Source: Luscinia megarhynchos (lineage: Eukaryota > Chordata > Aves > Passeriformes > Turdidae). Taken from it: a DNA stretch of 64,000 nt. Positions 12,790 to 23,690 of this stretch are shown here, piece after piece. How positions within the stretch are numbered: position 1 is the first letter of the stretch; the number at the start of each line of letters is the position of its first letter. The translations under genes and the position numbers were made by a program. Below the pieces are notes generated by a model, which was given only the letters and a program-made list of their open reading frames with translations, was not told the DNA's origin and made no database searches. The stretch is taken from contig CM067584.1 in assembly GCA_034336665.1 (NCBI GenBank), positions 4,382,699-4,446,698 on the forward strand, given 5' to 3'.

Positions 12790-13050
12790 ACCACAGAGTT
12801 TTAGCAAAAGCAAAGCTGAAATTCAAATAAGAACAATCTCCACTGTTTTATTTTTCATAGGTAGCACTGAAGAATGAGTAACAATTCTGTATTATGACTG
12901 TTATTAATTGTAAGCTGTTTAATGCTTTTTTTGCTTTATTACTACTTAGCTGAAGATAAATGACAAACGCAGCTGCTTTGCAATTGTTTACAGACCATTG
13001 TATAGCTACAAGACATGCATTATTTTAAGAAACTTTTCTAACTACTGAGA
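12790..13050. other. AT-rich unique block, possible conserved non-coding element
   Basis: Repeat-free AT-rich sequence with a cluster of transcription-factor-like words within about 100 bases. These include CAGCTG (E-box), TGTTTAC (forkhead-like), CAATTG and ATGCAT. This style resembles vertebrate developmental enhancers, but such words occur by chance. The call rests on texture only and needs an alignment with other birds. Confidence 0.2.
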
Positions 13051-13953
13051 AGTTTTTAGATTATATTAGGGAGACTATTCCAGTTAAGGCCTGGGTAAGT
13101 CCCAGCCTTACCTGGTCAAGCAGTAAACCAACAAACCCAAGTTTTCTGCACCAAAACTGTACTCAGGCCATTTTGACTTGCTGAATTTGGACCTGTAATA
13201 ACTGGAACTCCTTTTGAACTTGGAAATCTTACCCAGGAATTTTTCTCCAAGCCCTCACTCTAAAGGTTTGCCAGTTACTGCAGACTCTGGTACAGTATTT
13301 AGGGAATTGGTAATGCATTGTTTTAAATCACCATTCTATTTCTCATGTCCTACTAATTGCATCTATTATCTGAATTATTTCTGCTTAGTGTAAGTTTATT
13401 GTTTTGCCACATATTGTTTTGCTTTTTGTGTTGCCTCCATGTTCATAACGAGAGACACACATTAAAAAAACAACAAAAAAAAAGGGGAGTATGGCTCCCA
13501 AGAATGTTTACACTAATATTTACACTAAAAAATTTGAAGTCAAATCAAATCAAATTAAAATTGATCCCTAGCAGAGTGATACTGCTTTGAAGATTTGCAT
13601 GTGCAGAGAAAATTTCTAAAAATTTTATGGAAAGATCTTTAATTGAATAATAATGATAAGGCCTAGCTGATTTACTAACCCAGGGAGAAGGTGTGCATGT
13701 GTTTTATCACTAACAAAGCAGTTACCTGCTCATCTGGACAAACATTGATCACCTCCAGGAGAATGAGAACCAGAGAAAGAAAAATTACCTGAACTGCCAT
13801 CCAGCCCTGGTGACCAAGACAAGAACAGACGTGCCAGGACGTGGCTGCAAAGACTTTAAAAGCTGAAGCTGCATGAATTTATCTGACCATTTTCCAGTCT
13901 GTTCACACCAGCATGCAGGTCCTTCAGGAGTGTCACCAAACTAAGAGTTGTAG
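13051..13953 (+). mobile_element. Degenerate endogenous retrovirus segment upstream of env remnant
   Basis: This lies directly upstream of a recognisable envelope tail and is probably part of the same provirus. No frame is open for long. Around 13357-13480 a strongly hydrophobic stretch is followed by a basic Lys/Gln-rich stretch and a purine-rich tract (about 13474-13486, A9 then GGGGAG). That layout resembles a second membrane anchor plus polypurine tract. Stops interrupt the envelope frame at 13942-13944 and 13951-13953. Extent and identity of this part are inference. Confidence 0.35.
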
Positions 13954-14253
13954 GTGATGGTTGGGCACATATTTGGGGGATGGGGCATTACTGGCTGGCT
14001 TTGGCATTTAATGAAAACAGGAATTTGTGTTTTAGCTGCATTGCTTTTGATGATCTGTCTGCCATGCACGTTGCAAAGTGTGCAGAAATTGATAGACAAG
14101 TTTATGGAGAGAATTTTACCAGTGGAACAGAAAGGGGGAGATTTGGGAATACAGGTGGGGAGCAAGGCTCAGAGCACTGCTCAACTCATGACTGAAGTGG
14201 ATGTGCTAAGTCTAATGAGCCACAAGCTCTGGCAAGTCAAGGCAGAGCCCTGA
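13954..14253 (+). pseudogene. env: Retroviral envelope transmembrane-subunit remnant
   Basis: This frame of about 99 codons carries features of the C-terminal end of a retroviral Env TM protein. First there is a Trp/Gly-rich pre-anchor motif containing GGWGITGWLW. A hydrophobic membrane span follows, ending in CLPC, then a short cytoplasmic start LQSVQK. The frame then reads straight across a polypurine tract as EQKGGDLG, a known arrangement in betaretrovirus-like elements where env overlaps the tract before the 3' LTR. Stop codons lie in frame at 13951-13953 and 13942-13944, so the surface subunit and most of TM are lost. In a working virus this part anchors the fusion subunit in the membrane. 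Here it cannot make a functional protein. No gag or pol was seen nearby. Confidence 0.6.
14128..14140 (+). other. Polypurine tract of the retroviral remnant
   Basis: The purine run GAAAGGGGGAGA sits inside the env tail frame, where a plus-strand DNA primer site is expected just before a 3' LTR. A TG dinucleotide shortly after it (TTTGGGAATAC) could be the start of the LTR. The LTR itself is not clearly delimited. The sequence to about 14450 contains a GATAAA motif but no convincing AATAAA or TATA box. Confidence 0.45.
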
Positions 14254-14396
14254 ATGAGGAAGCAGAATGAGGAAGTTTGGATGAACCCTGAATGAGGAGG
14301 CAGAAGGTGTGCTTGGTGTGCTTTGTGCAGGATGAGTCATGCAAGACTGTACATGCCTGTGCAAAGTTCTGATAAAGTAATATTACTTAGAAACAC

Positions 14397-14431
14397 CAAT
14401 CGTGTGATTGTTGCTATTTTTAGCAACAATC
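14397..14431. other. Overlapping perfect hairpins
   Basis: Positions 14406-14431 form an 11-bp perfect stem (GATTGTTGCTA / TAGCAACAATC) with a TTTT loop. The left arm begins GATTG and can alternatively pair with CAATC at 14397-14401 across a GTGT loop, so the two hairpins exclude each other. It lies in the presumed 3' LTR of the env remnant. Function is unknown and chance is possible. Confidence 0.6.
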
Positions 14432-14450
14432 TTTGGATTGCATACACTTT

Positions 14451-15073
14451 GGAAAAGTAGAAAAACTGATTTGTAGAATCAATAATCTGGCTTCATGAAT
14501 GCAAACCCTGGAGACCCCATCTATGTGACACATAGAGGATAAATATTCCCTGCAAGTAAATATTGGATCTCCATCTCTGGCATGATGTGTTGAAGTCAGC
14601 AGGACGTTTTCTGCTGAATTCCCCGTGCCCAGCCTCCTATGAACATGTTTTATTCATTAACCTCTAAACCTTGGGAAGGAACAAGTGACAGAAATTATTA
14701 AACATTTTCAGCCTTCAATTTATCCCCCTTAAATTCTGCTGGGGCTTTAATAGCTCAGGAAAAAAAGTTTGCAAGGTGATGGAGCAGGACTCCATCTGTT
14801 CAGACAGATTAAAGGGAGCAGGACAATTTTGAAAGGATGAACACTGAAGGCATTGTTATTGCTCTTGCTGGGCTTAATTACAGAGAGTGGGGATGATAAA
14901 TCCGTCTGCAGGACACACTGACTGCCCTGGGAGTGCACACCTCTGCTCCCAGGCACAGCCAGGCAGAAAGCTGGGAAGGGAATACTGGCCAAGGGAGCAG
15001 CTGGGCTTGTTTCACATCCTGCTCTGAGGGGCTTGGCAAAGTGTTAGGGAGTGACTGGGTTGTACTGGGATGG
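14451..15073. other. No gene seen
   Basis: Unique-looking flank between the retroviral remnant and a CR1 tail. Short frames only. Confidence 0.5.
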
Positions 15074-15339
15074 ACTGGGATTCTGGGATGGTCTAGTCCA
15101 GCCCCCTCCTCAAAGCAGGGTTCAGAGCAATTAGAACCGCAATTAGAACCTCTAGAGCAGGGCAGGACCACATCCATTTGGAGCTTGAAGTGCTCCAAGG
15201 TTGGAAACTCCACAGCCAGTGAGAAAAACCCATTCCTGTGTCTGAGCACCTCACAGCAAGGAAGCTTTTCCCAAATTTAAAGGGAATTTCCCGTGTTTCA
15301 GCTTGTTCCCTTTGGCTCCTGGGCTCTCTCAGGGCAGCA
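15074..15339 (-). mobile_element. CR1 LINE 3' end, minus strand
   Basis: On the minus strand this reads through CAGCTTGT-like, GTGAGGTGCTC, GTGGAGTTTCCAACCTTGGAG and GGGGGCTGGACTAGACCATC motifs. These are hallmarks of the 3' region of avian CR1 elements. The 5' side (to the right on the plus strand) breaks off at the start of a hexanucleotide array. Confidence 0.85.
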
Positions 15340-15617
15340 GATGGATGAGGATGGGAATGAGGATGAGGATGAGGATGAGGATGAGGATGAGGATGAGGAT
15401 GAGGATGAGGATGGGGATGGGGATGGGGATGAGGATGAGGATGGGGATGGGGGATGGGATGGGGATGAGGATGAGGAGTGAGGATGAGGATGAGGATGGG
15501 GATGAGGATGAGGATGAGGATGAGGATGGGGATGGGGATGGGGATGGGGATGAGGATGAGGATGAGGATGAGGATGGGGATGGGGATGGGGATGGGGATG
15601 AGGATGAGGATGAGGAT
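15340..15617. repeat. GATGAG/GATGGG hexanucleotide array
   Basis: About 278 bases of GATGAG and GATGGG units arranged in blocks, with one irregular spot near 15470-15484 (GAGGAGTGAGG). Because the unit is 6 bp, every frame stays open and encodes dipeptide repeats: Asp-Glu, Met-Arg and Gly-Met on plus, His-Pro, Ser-Ser and Ile-Leu on minus. These frames are shadows of the repeat. Confidence 0.95.
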
Positions 15618-18282
15618 TTGTGCTCCTCACTCCCCATCAGGTCCTTGGATCCCCTGAGCCCTCTCAAGGGTCCTGCCAGCCCCACCCTCTCCTAATCTGA
15701 CAGATGCTCCAATCCCATCATCATCTTTGATCATCAGCTTGTTTGGTGTCTAATGAATAGAACCATAGGCTTGGAATATTTTAGGCTGTATTCAGGAAAG
15801 TAATTTAATTTCCCAGTTTATCGTTCTCTTTTTAAAGAGAAGAAAAGCCCAGCATTAAAAACTTTGTGTTAAAAAAAAAAAAAATTGGATTTCTAGATCC
15901 AGTGGAGGGGAGGGTGGAAGACCTGAGCAGAGTTCATGTGGGAAGGTGAGAACAGAAGATTTGAAATTTTGGTCGTGGAGGAAAATCTTTGCCACCAACC
16001 AGTTAACTCAGATCCCAAGGAATTCAATCTTTGAGGATCCCACCTAAATTCACACCTAGGACAACAGACACTTGGAGATTATTTAAAGATAAACTCAAAA
16101 AACTTCTGAAGAAACTGCCTTTAACCAATTAGATACTTGGGAATAACTTGTGAAACTTGCAATAAACCCTTGGTTTAACCTGTCATTGTTATAAAGGCTG
16201 AATTTTTGCCAAAATACCAAATTTTTCCCATGAAACCAACAATTAGAGCTGATGATGTGTTTTATAATCACTTTGAACAATAAGTAGATATATTTTACTG
16301 GAGTAATTTCACCCTTTCCATTAAAAAAATTAAAAAATTTAAAAAAGATTGCAAAAATTGGGTTTTATTTTCCCCAAAAGTTATCTGGGTTTATTTTCCC
16401 TGGAAGGAGGAACCAAATGCCCCAAAGACATTTTGGATGACTTCTCCAATTACAGCTGCTTTCCTAACTAATAGTTTTAAATATTCCCTTTTAATGCTTT
16501 GTATGCCTCTTGAAAATACCAGCAGTATTGCTCATAAATCATTGTCCTTTCCTTTAGCTCTCCTGGATTAATATAAATTCACTTTAATTACCATTCTGTT
16601 TGGAGCAAGTGCCTCTGATCCTGCCTGGGTTTGGGGTGGGGCAGCTCATTAAAGAGCTGGGTTAAGGTTGGGGTCGTTAAATGGGGGAGGAGACACTGGG
16701 AAATTAATTTATCTGCTGGGGGGAATTCCAGCTTGCCTTGAGGAGCTTTACTCTTTAGCTGGATGAATTTCTGAATGGTTTTCTTGGGTATTTTCATCTC
16801 ACTGCTTGGCTTTGCCCCCAAAGCCTTGAAAGAAGTGGGTGTGATTAATGGTGGTGGTAATTGCCCCAGGCACTGCTGGAGGTGTGGCAGTGGCTGTGCC
16901 ACTCCAAACTCGTTATTTCCTGTGGAAATCAGTTTTTGGTGGTGGGAAGAAGCCAGGCTGCAGTTGCAGGAGTCAGCAATGTGTGGTGTTGCTGGTCCTG
17001 TGGTTTTTTGGCCACTTGTGGTTTATGGAAGGATTCCCAAGCTCCATCCCTGAGGAAAGGGTCCTCAGCCATCCCGGGGTATAAATGCCATCGTTTTATA
17101 TCCAGGCTGTGCCAGAACAAACACAATCAGCTGTGCTGAAGTGACAAAAATCCTGATTTATATCCCTGGGGAGTGGAGTCCAAACGGAGCCCAGAGGTGG
17201 GAACAGAGGTTACACCTCTTGTGCAGCTCACCCCTCTGCCTCTTTAGGAAACATCCATTTCCTCTGCTGAACAAGGGAAAGAGGCCTCTGTGTGCTCCAT
17301 TTTTCTCTGCTGACATTTTGATGTGATTAAATTCATGGTGCTGCAGAGAAATATTGCCCAGCACACCTCCCAGCCAGGAGAGAGTGGGATGTTCTCCCAA
17401 AGGCAGCGAGTGCAGCAGGGCTCCACTTCAGCAGAATTAGTGAAACACCTTTCCCTCTCACTTATAAATCACTTTTTCCTCTGCATGGGGCACTTCTGTT
17501 AAATGTTGAGTATTTTCTTTTTATTATTTGGCACAGCAAAAATATCAGCCCTGACTCTTAGGACAGCCCTGGGAGTCTGATGCAGGAGTATCACTGGCTT
17601 ACAGATATTTCATCTCTGTGGCCAGTTGTTTCTGGGCTATTGATGATAATTCAGTAGGCTGATGTGGCATCTATATATTTTTTTTTTTAAGGAAAAATAC
17701 TGTGGTGACCTGTATCCCTTTGCATGTCTCAGTTTCCCTAGCAAGTGTTGCTGCTGGCATTTGAGCAGGCACTAAATCACTTTTTTCTCAATTCTGTCAC
17801 AGTGGAGAAGCACCTCAGTGACAGAGCAGTGCTGCTGGTGTGAGAGCATGGGCAGTGCCATGGCTGGAGGCTCTCACTTCATTTTTTTAACTCCTAAAAT
17901 TGTTCTGACACTCAGAATCACCAGAGGCAGGTTGTAATCTGAAGGGCAGAGAACTGACTCACTCATTTTGTACTTGAACTCATCTCAAGAAGAAAACCAC
18001 CTTCCAACCAACCTTATTAATTTATCTTGGGCTGCCTGGTGGTCTGGTTCTGCTCCATTGTTCTCCTTTTTTTTTCCTTTCTTTGAAGGTGATGTGAATG
18101 ATTCTGTGTGGGCACAGCTGTGTGTGACCTCAGAGCTGCAAGGTTTGATTTTCAAAGCAATCCTTACTTTATAATATTTATTTATTTATCTATTTATAAG
18201 ATTTACTTATTTATGCCTTATTTTATAATATTTATTATTATTTATTTTTCCTTATTTTTAAATATTTAAAATAGTAGTTAGG
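15618..18282. other. No gene seen; AT microsatellite at right edge
   Basis: Unique-looking DNA. A-runs lie at about 15870-15884 and 16322-16346. A TTTA-rich tract occupies about 18168-18270. Overlapping plus-strand frames at 16775-17139 are short and show no domains. Confidence 0.5.
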
Positions 18283-18390
18283 ATTGGTTATAGGACCTTG
18301 GGGTGGTGTGGGTTGGAAGAAACCTTAAACCCATCTCATTCCTGCCACAGCAGGGACACCTTCCCCCAGCCCAGGGTGTCATTTGTTACT
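18283..18390 (-). mobile_element. CR1 3' fragment, minus strand
   Basis: A short tail with TGTGGGTTGGAAGAAACCTT, AACCCATCTCATTCC and GCAGGGACACCTTCCCCCAG, which is the reverse complement of the CR1 terminal region. The element is heavily truncated. Confidence 0.7.
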
Positions 18391-19330
18391 GTATTAAAAG
18401 TCATTTTCAGGGTCACAAAGTGAGAAAATGAATGAGCTGGAAATAAGATCTAAGAGTTTTTGTGCTCATAAACCCCCTGCCCTCCATGGTCACCTTGTGG
18501 AAGGATTCAGTGAATGGAGTGGAAATGCACAGGGAGGTTAAAAAGGATGTGTGAAAGTCAAACAAAACAATTTCTGTGTGTTGAGCTGGTCCCTCTGAGG
18601 AACTCCACAGTCCCCTGGTCCAGACCTGGCAGAAATCTCCTCTCCCTCCACCATTGCTCCAGGACAGCCTTAGGGAGGATGTGTGGCTCAGGAGAGGATG
18701 CTCTGTGTTCTGAACTCTCTCGTTTGGTGACATTGGCAGAAGTCACTAAGCCACTTAGTTTTTCAGTGCATCCCATAAAATGCAAAGTGTGCTTGATGAG
18801 AAACCACTTACCCCATTCTTTACAGTGTGCAGACAGAGTTATGAGCTTGGCCAGCAGCTTCCTTGATGAAAGAATAAAGCAGAATTTTTTTCCCCTTCCA
18901 CTCTTCGAAATGGGCAGAATAAAAATCTTAATTACTTGTTTGTCTATAAATAATTCAGAGGAGCTATAGGTTGTGCTCATACACATGCACCCACGAGAGA
19001 GATGCAGATCTTGTGCCAGAAAATGGCTTCAGCCTCTCACAGGTAGTAAATTTGCCAAGGATTTATGGGCACTAGCAGCAGTGCCCAGGCACACAGAAAT
19101 TGTGTGTCAAGGTGATCAGCAAAGGGCATCAGGAAGAGGCTTTTCCCTCCTGGGCAGGCACCAGGCTCTCTCTGTGTCTCTCTTGGGAGTTTTTTCTACA
19201 AAGAGGAAAAACTTATGGACAGAAATAAAAATTATAACCTCATCAGCCTGAAGAGCTGCTGGTGTGTCAGACCCCTCCCTACTCCTGCAGCCATTCCTCA
19301 CCTTCATCCTCATCATCCTGTGCTCCTTAA
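18391..19330. other. No gene seen
   Basis: Opposite-strand frames of 151 and 142 codons overlap around 18514-18986. Neither has recognisable motifs. Their overlap on both strands suggests low stop density by chance. Confidence 0.45.
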
Positions 19331-19922
19331 TGTTGGGAAAGATAAAACAGAGAAATCTTACAAATAACAGTGCTCAGATTCTGAAACCATGAACGAAATT
19401 TAAATGAAAGCCACTTTTGAGATACCAAGCCTCAGTTACTGAATTCCCATGAAACAATGGGATGGCCCCTGAAGGCAATCCCCTCTTGATAGAACAATGC
19501 CCTCGGCCAGAGAGCAACTCCAAAGGGCACAGAAAGACTTGCTAAGGGTCCAAAGATTAGATCTTAGAGTTTAAAATGTGACACACTATGCTAATATAAG
19601 GATTCCTATAGGCTGTATGTAAATGCTATAGAATTTGTATCTTGTATTACATTGGTTAGTGGAAATTAGAATATTCATCATGGAAGAAGATTTATTGTAT
19701 TGCAAATGGGAAATCACTCTCTTCTCCCTCTTCTCCTCTTCCTCTTCTTACTTCTCTTCCTCTCTCCCTCTTCTCTTACCCCATAACCCTTTTATCCCAT
19801 TGCTCCTTCTCTTCCCCCTTTTATCTCGTTTATAATAAACTGCAGCTGTAACTTTTAGCATGTAGAGAGTGCTTGAGTTTAGTCCCTGACAACCAGTCCA
19901 TCCCGACACAAAGACTCCTGCA
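19331..19922 (+). mobile_element. Solo LTR, family A copy 2 (ERVK-like)
   Basis: Starts TGTTGGGAAAGATAAAACAG and ends GACTCCTGCA. It is flanked by a perfect 6-bp target duplication CCTTAA at 19325-19330 and 19923-19928. This fixes both ends exactly and supports ERVK-type integration. The signal AATAAA is at 19834-19839. It is closely similar to 673-1301, with small indels mainly in the CT-rich tract. No viral internal sequence is attached. Confidence 0.93.
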
Positions 19923-20154
19923 CCTTAATCTCTCAAAAATTCCTTCTTTCCTTCTTGCATTTTTTAGGGCCATCCTGCACTCTGCATTTCTGTTTCTGTC
20001 CCCGCCACTTCTCTCTGGAGTTGATTGGACAGGGAATTCTTGCCATGAGCCTTTGTGCGGTGCAAGTGATGCTGGGCTTTGCATTTAGTAGATTCCTTAG
20101 GAATGTCTGCCCAGTCCTTCCTTTTTAACAGAATATTCCTGAATAATTACACTT

Positions 20155-20265
20155 ATCTAGGGCTGCTGGAAGTGTCCCAGGCCAGGCTGGAGCAACCTGG
20201 GACAGTGGGAGGTGTCCCTGCCTTGGTAGGGTTGGACTGCTCCCTACCCACCCAAACCAATCCAT
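20155..20265 (+). mobile_element. CR1 3' fragment
   Basis: Contains GGCCAGGCTGGAGCAACCTG, GGACAGTGGGAGGTGTCCCT and a worn terminal region ending CCAAACCAATCCATGATTA. It matches the last part of the CR1 at 5081-5450 in the same orientation. Confidence 0.75.
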
Positions 20266-22254
20266 GATTATTTATTTATTCCATTGTTATTATTATTTTT
20301 TTTCATTCCAATATTAAGTGTGAAGGAATTTGTGCATGAAATCAGCTGATTCTCGAACACACAAATATTAATAATGGGATATATGAGGGAGGAAGAATGG
20401 GAATGAGGATGGGTGATTGGTCCTAGAAACCCTTGACATGGGGAACACATGGAGCTTGATTTCCTGGGTAGTAAATGAGACAGAGTTGTCTGTCAACTAA
20501 TCTTAAGCCAGATAATTGCCTGATTAATTTACTAGATAATGCTGGAATCTGGTAGGATATGGAGGATTTTGTAGAAACTATTTAAAATATAATAATTACT
20601 ACTTTAAATATACATATATATATTTATATGTATAGATATCTAGATAACAGAATGAGTTGAAAAATCCTCCTGTTAGAAAATGAAATATTGTCAAAGGAAA
20701 AGAAATGTTTAGGCATCACTTCCTGGCTTCTGGGTGGGGATTTGGTTTCATGGAAGACAGAGGAAGTTTCCAAAGGTGAAGGAATGTTGAAAGGACAGGA
20801 TTTCAGTGCTGATGGGTGAGTTGCTGATTAGGATGCTGGTAATGCTAATTGGAGCTCTGCACTTGCACTTGGAGCAGGATTTACCCCGTGCCCATGGCTG
20901 GGATGCTCTGAACAGCTTTTCCCACGGTCCTGAGCTGATTCCCCTGACTTCTCCATTCCCAGGAAGGAGGAATGGAAGAAATCACCAGCAATTCTCTCTG
21001 TTTACCCTTTGTTTACCCTTTGGGGCAAAGTGCATCCTCAGAAAATGTAAATATTTCCTTTGCTCACCCTTGGCATTCAGGGGGACTTTCCCAAGGGACT
21101 GACTCGTGTGTGATTAGCTGCTTGCAGCCTTCTAATTAGCTGAAATGTCATTTGCCTGGCGTTGCCCCCTTGCCTTGCATGTTTTGTGTTTAATCACTGG
21201 GAAGGAAAACACTGGGGAGAATTCTGCTGCTGTGGCTGAGCTGGACAGAGCTTCTGTTTCAGCTTGGCAAGCTGTTAAAAATATAAAAAAATAATGATAG
21301 TGATGTTTATGTGTCACTTTTGTTCATTCTAACACCATAAAAACTGAATTTGGGTCTGATCAGTGGCTCTGGGGGAGTCTCTGAGGGTCTGACTCAGAAT
21401 TACTCCCATGGACAGCTTTTCCCTCATGCAAACCCTGACTGGGTTGATTGGTTGAGGTTTTTTTCCCCCTTTGATGCATTTTTCATTTGAACACCTCAAA
21501 ACCCTTCAAAAAGTTCCTGCCCAGTTGTTCATCTGCAGCTCTAAAGAGTTCTTTGGTTTGTTTTTTATTCTATCTCTGCTCCACTTAAAGTGCTTCAGAG
21601 CCCCAGTGCTTTGTGCTGAGGATCTAAAACTGAGTTAATATTCACCTTTGAGTGTTAATATCCACCTTTGAGTGAGGCTTTGATCTGGTGTCTCATTGTC
21701 TGGCACCTTTAGCACCCAGGTTCTGCCCACTGATGCATTTCCAGGGCTTTGTCGAGCAGAGATTGCAGGGAAAGTTCAGATTTTTAAAGGAATGAAGACC
21801 CTGAGCTCCTTTCAGGCAGAACCTGGGTGTTACAGGAGGAAATGTTGTGGGATCTGTTGTCACTCCATGGTTTGAGACACTTTTATTTCATCAGTGTTGC
21901 TCTGCCTCAGCTTCTTGGTGTGGGTACAGATTTAATGCATCACTAGATCCAGAAATAAAACAGAAGGGTCCAGAAATAAACCCTGAGCCAGGCACTGCCA
22001 CCAGCTCTGTGCCACCACCCTCTGCCACCCATTTAACCATTTAACACCACGGGTTTTGTTTAGCTGGAGAAGCCAAAGCACTGCCACATCAGCAAAAGCA
22101 CAATAGGATTTTTTCCTATTTTTTCCCCATCAGGAGGATGGAAAATCTATTTGGCTTTCACACAGTTCAATAGGCTGCACTTCAGTGATTGGAAATATCA
22201 GGGTGATGAGGGAAAGGCACTTTTTGGGCACTGGGAACATAGCTGGGGCTGCAC
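20266..22254. other. No gene seen; AT-rich simple repeats
   Basis: A (TA)n/TATC-rich tract lies at about 20605-20645. TTAT-type low complexity is at 20268-20300. A short imperfect tandem copy of TTAATATTCACCTTTGAGTG is at about 21635-21675. No supported gene. Confidence 0.5.
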
Positions 22255-22413
22255 AGCCTGGCAAAATTTGGTGGAGTCACCATCCCTGGGTGTGTTTAAA
22301 TAAAGCCTGGATGTGGCACTGGGTGCCGTGGGTTAGTTGAGGTGTTGGGGCTGGGTTGGACTCGATGATCTTGAAGGTCTCTTCCAACCCAATGATTCTG
22401 TGATTCTATGAAA
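22255..22413 (+). mobile_element. CR1 3' end with terminal octamers
   Basis: Reads GGTGGAGTCACCATCCCTGG, GTGGCACTGGGTGCC, GGTTGGACTCGATGATCTTG and AGGTCTCTTCCAACCCAATG. It ends in ATTCTGTGATTCTATG, the characteristic CR1 terminal microsatellite. It is one of the best preserved CR1 ends in the window. Confidence 0.95.
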
Positions 22414-22669
22414 TTTACCCTAAACTGCCAAAACACCGTTTTTAACCCACAAACGTGGCTTTTGTTTCTCCTGGGGTGCAGATTATGGGGTGGAGTGACC
22501 CCACTCACCTTGCCCTGCTTTTACTGTGCATTCACAAAGGTTTCTGAGCAACCCAGCCTATGAAATTTATTTTGGGTATGAAAAACCTGCCTTCACATAG
22601 CTGTAGTTGAGTATTAGCTTGCATTTAGGCAGTGCAAGAGGTCATAATATTGATGGGGGCTTCATTTTA

Positions 22670-23164
22670 TGCTGGGATTTGGTCCAATAAAATTGCAGAT
22701 GACCATGGTTTAAGGCTGTGGGAAAACCCTTGCAGTAGTGGTGAGTAAAAAAACACCCCCAGAATCCTCCAGTTCCAGCATGTTGATCATTGCCAGAATT
22801 GCTTCCCTTGTTGTCATTGGTTCCTTTTTGCTGCAATAATTTCAGTATTCCTAATCTCCCTTCCCTATTGGACCTCCTCCCTAAACTCAGCCCTAATCCC
22901 TCCCCTTCTCCAGGTTTATAAATACCCCTGCCATGCCCTCACTCCTGCTTTTAACCATTTTGTCCTCATGCATGGATCAAACCTCCCTGTTCCATCTCTC
23001 CCAGTTTGTTCAGTACAAACTGTTCAGCTTGCTGTTTGTTATTTTCTCGTATTAAGCTTTTTTAGTTCCAGAACAATCGGGTCATATTTTCTTTCTGCAT
23101 AAAATCGCCGAGTTCAGTGAAGCCACCGACCCTGATAGCCGGGCTGGGAGGGTCAGAGGCTGCA
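22670..23164 (+). mobile_element. Solo LTR, family C copy 1 (ERVK-like)
   Basis: A 495-base block starting TGCTGGG and ending CTGCA. It is flanked by a perfect 6-bp target duplication ATTTTA at 22664-22669 and 23165-23170. A TATA box lies two-fifths to half-way in (22915-22924). Its last 155 bases match the reverse complement of 51711-51870, which has its own perfect duplication, so the boundaries are supported twice. No internal viral genes are present. Confidence 0.9.
22915..22924 (+). promoter_or_regulatory. LTR TATA box
   Basis: TTTATAAATA followed by a C-rich stretch marks the likely U3/R promoter of the family C LTR. Activity today cannot be judged from sequence. Confidence 0.6.
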
Positions 23165-23225
23165 ATTTTACCTGGAAAATGTTGTTTTCTGACCCACTCA
23201 GCAGCTCCCAACCCAAACAACTGTT

Positions 23226-23690
23226 ATTGAGGGCTGTGCAGAATTTGTTCCATCAGGAACAGGTTGAGCACAATGTGGCTGTCTGATTAGGAACAGTGAA
23301 TAATGCAGCAGCACACATGACTTCAAAGCAGCAATAAGAAGTAATTTATTGAAACATCTCATTTATATAACATAGATCATACAAAACAAAAGAGAAAAGG
23401 CTCATTGGTCCAAGAGGGCAACACCTCTTTGAAAACATGCTTTGTGCAAAACATCAGGAGACATTCACACAGCTCTGTCATCAACACCAGGTGTTAATCT
23501 GTGTTATTCTTTCATCCTTCTCTTGTTTTGTCTCTGAGAAAAGTCCCCAGCCTAGGAAAGGTCCGAGCTGGAGCTGAGAAAGCAAACAGCCTGGGAAAAA
23601 TCCGAGTTGGATTTTTCCATGAGCTTTCAGCAGTGTCCACAGTGAGGAAATGTGAGCACAGGACAGTTTGGGGTGACTGGAAATGAAACA
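23226..23690 (-). mobile_element. Probable LTR, minus strand
   Basis: On the minus strand there is a TATA-like GTTATATAAATGAGATG (plus about 23367-23383), closely followed by CAATAAATT (plus about 23345-23353). An LTR-like U5 follows. This is a second unrelated candidate next to 22670-23164. I could not find a target duplication, so the ends are estimates. Confidence 0.4.

Noticed and set aside
15293..15695. Poly-Asp/Glu, Met-Arg and His-Pro frames
   Set aside because: All come from the GATGAG/GATGGG hexamer, and both strands are open equally.
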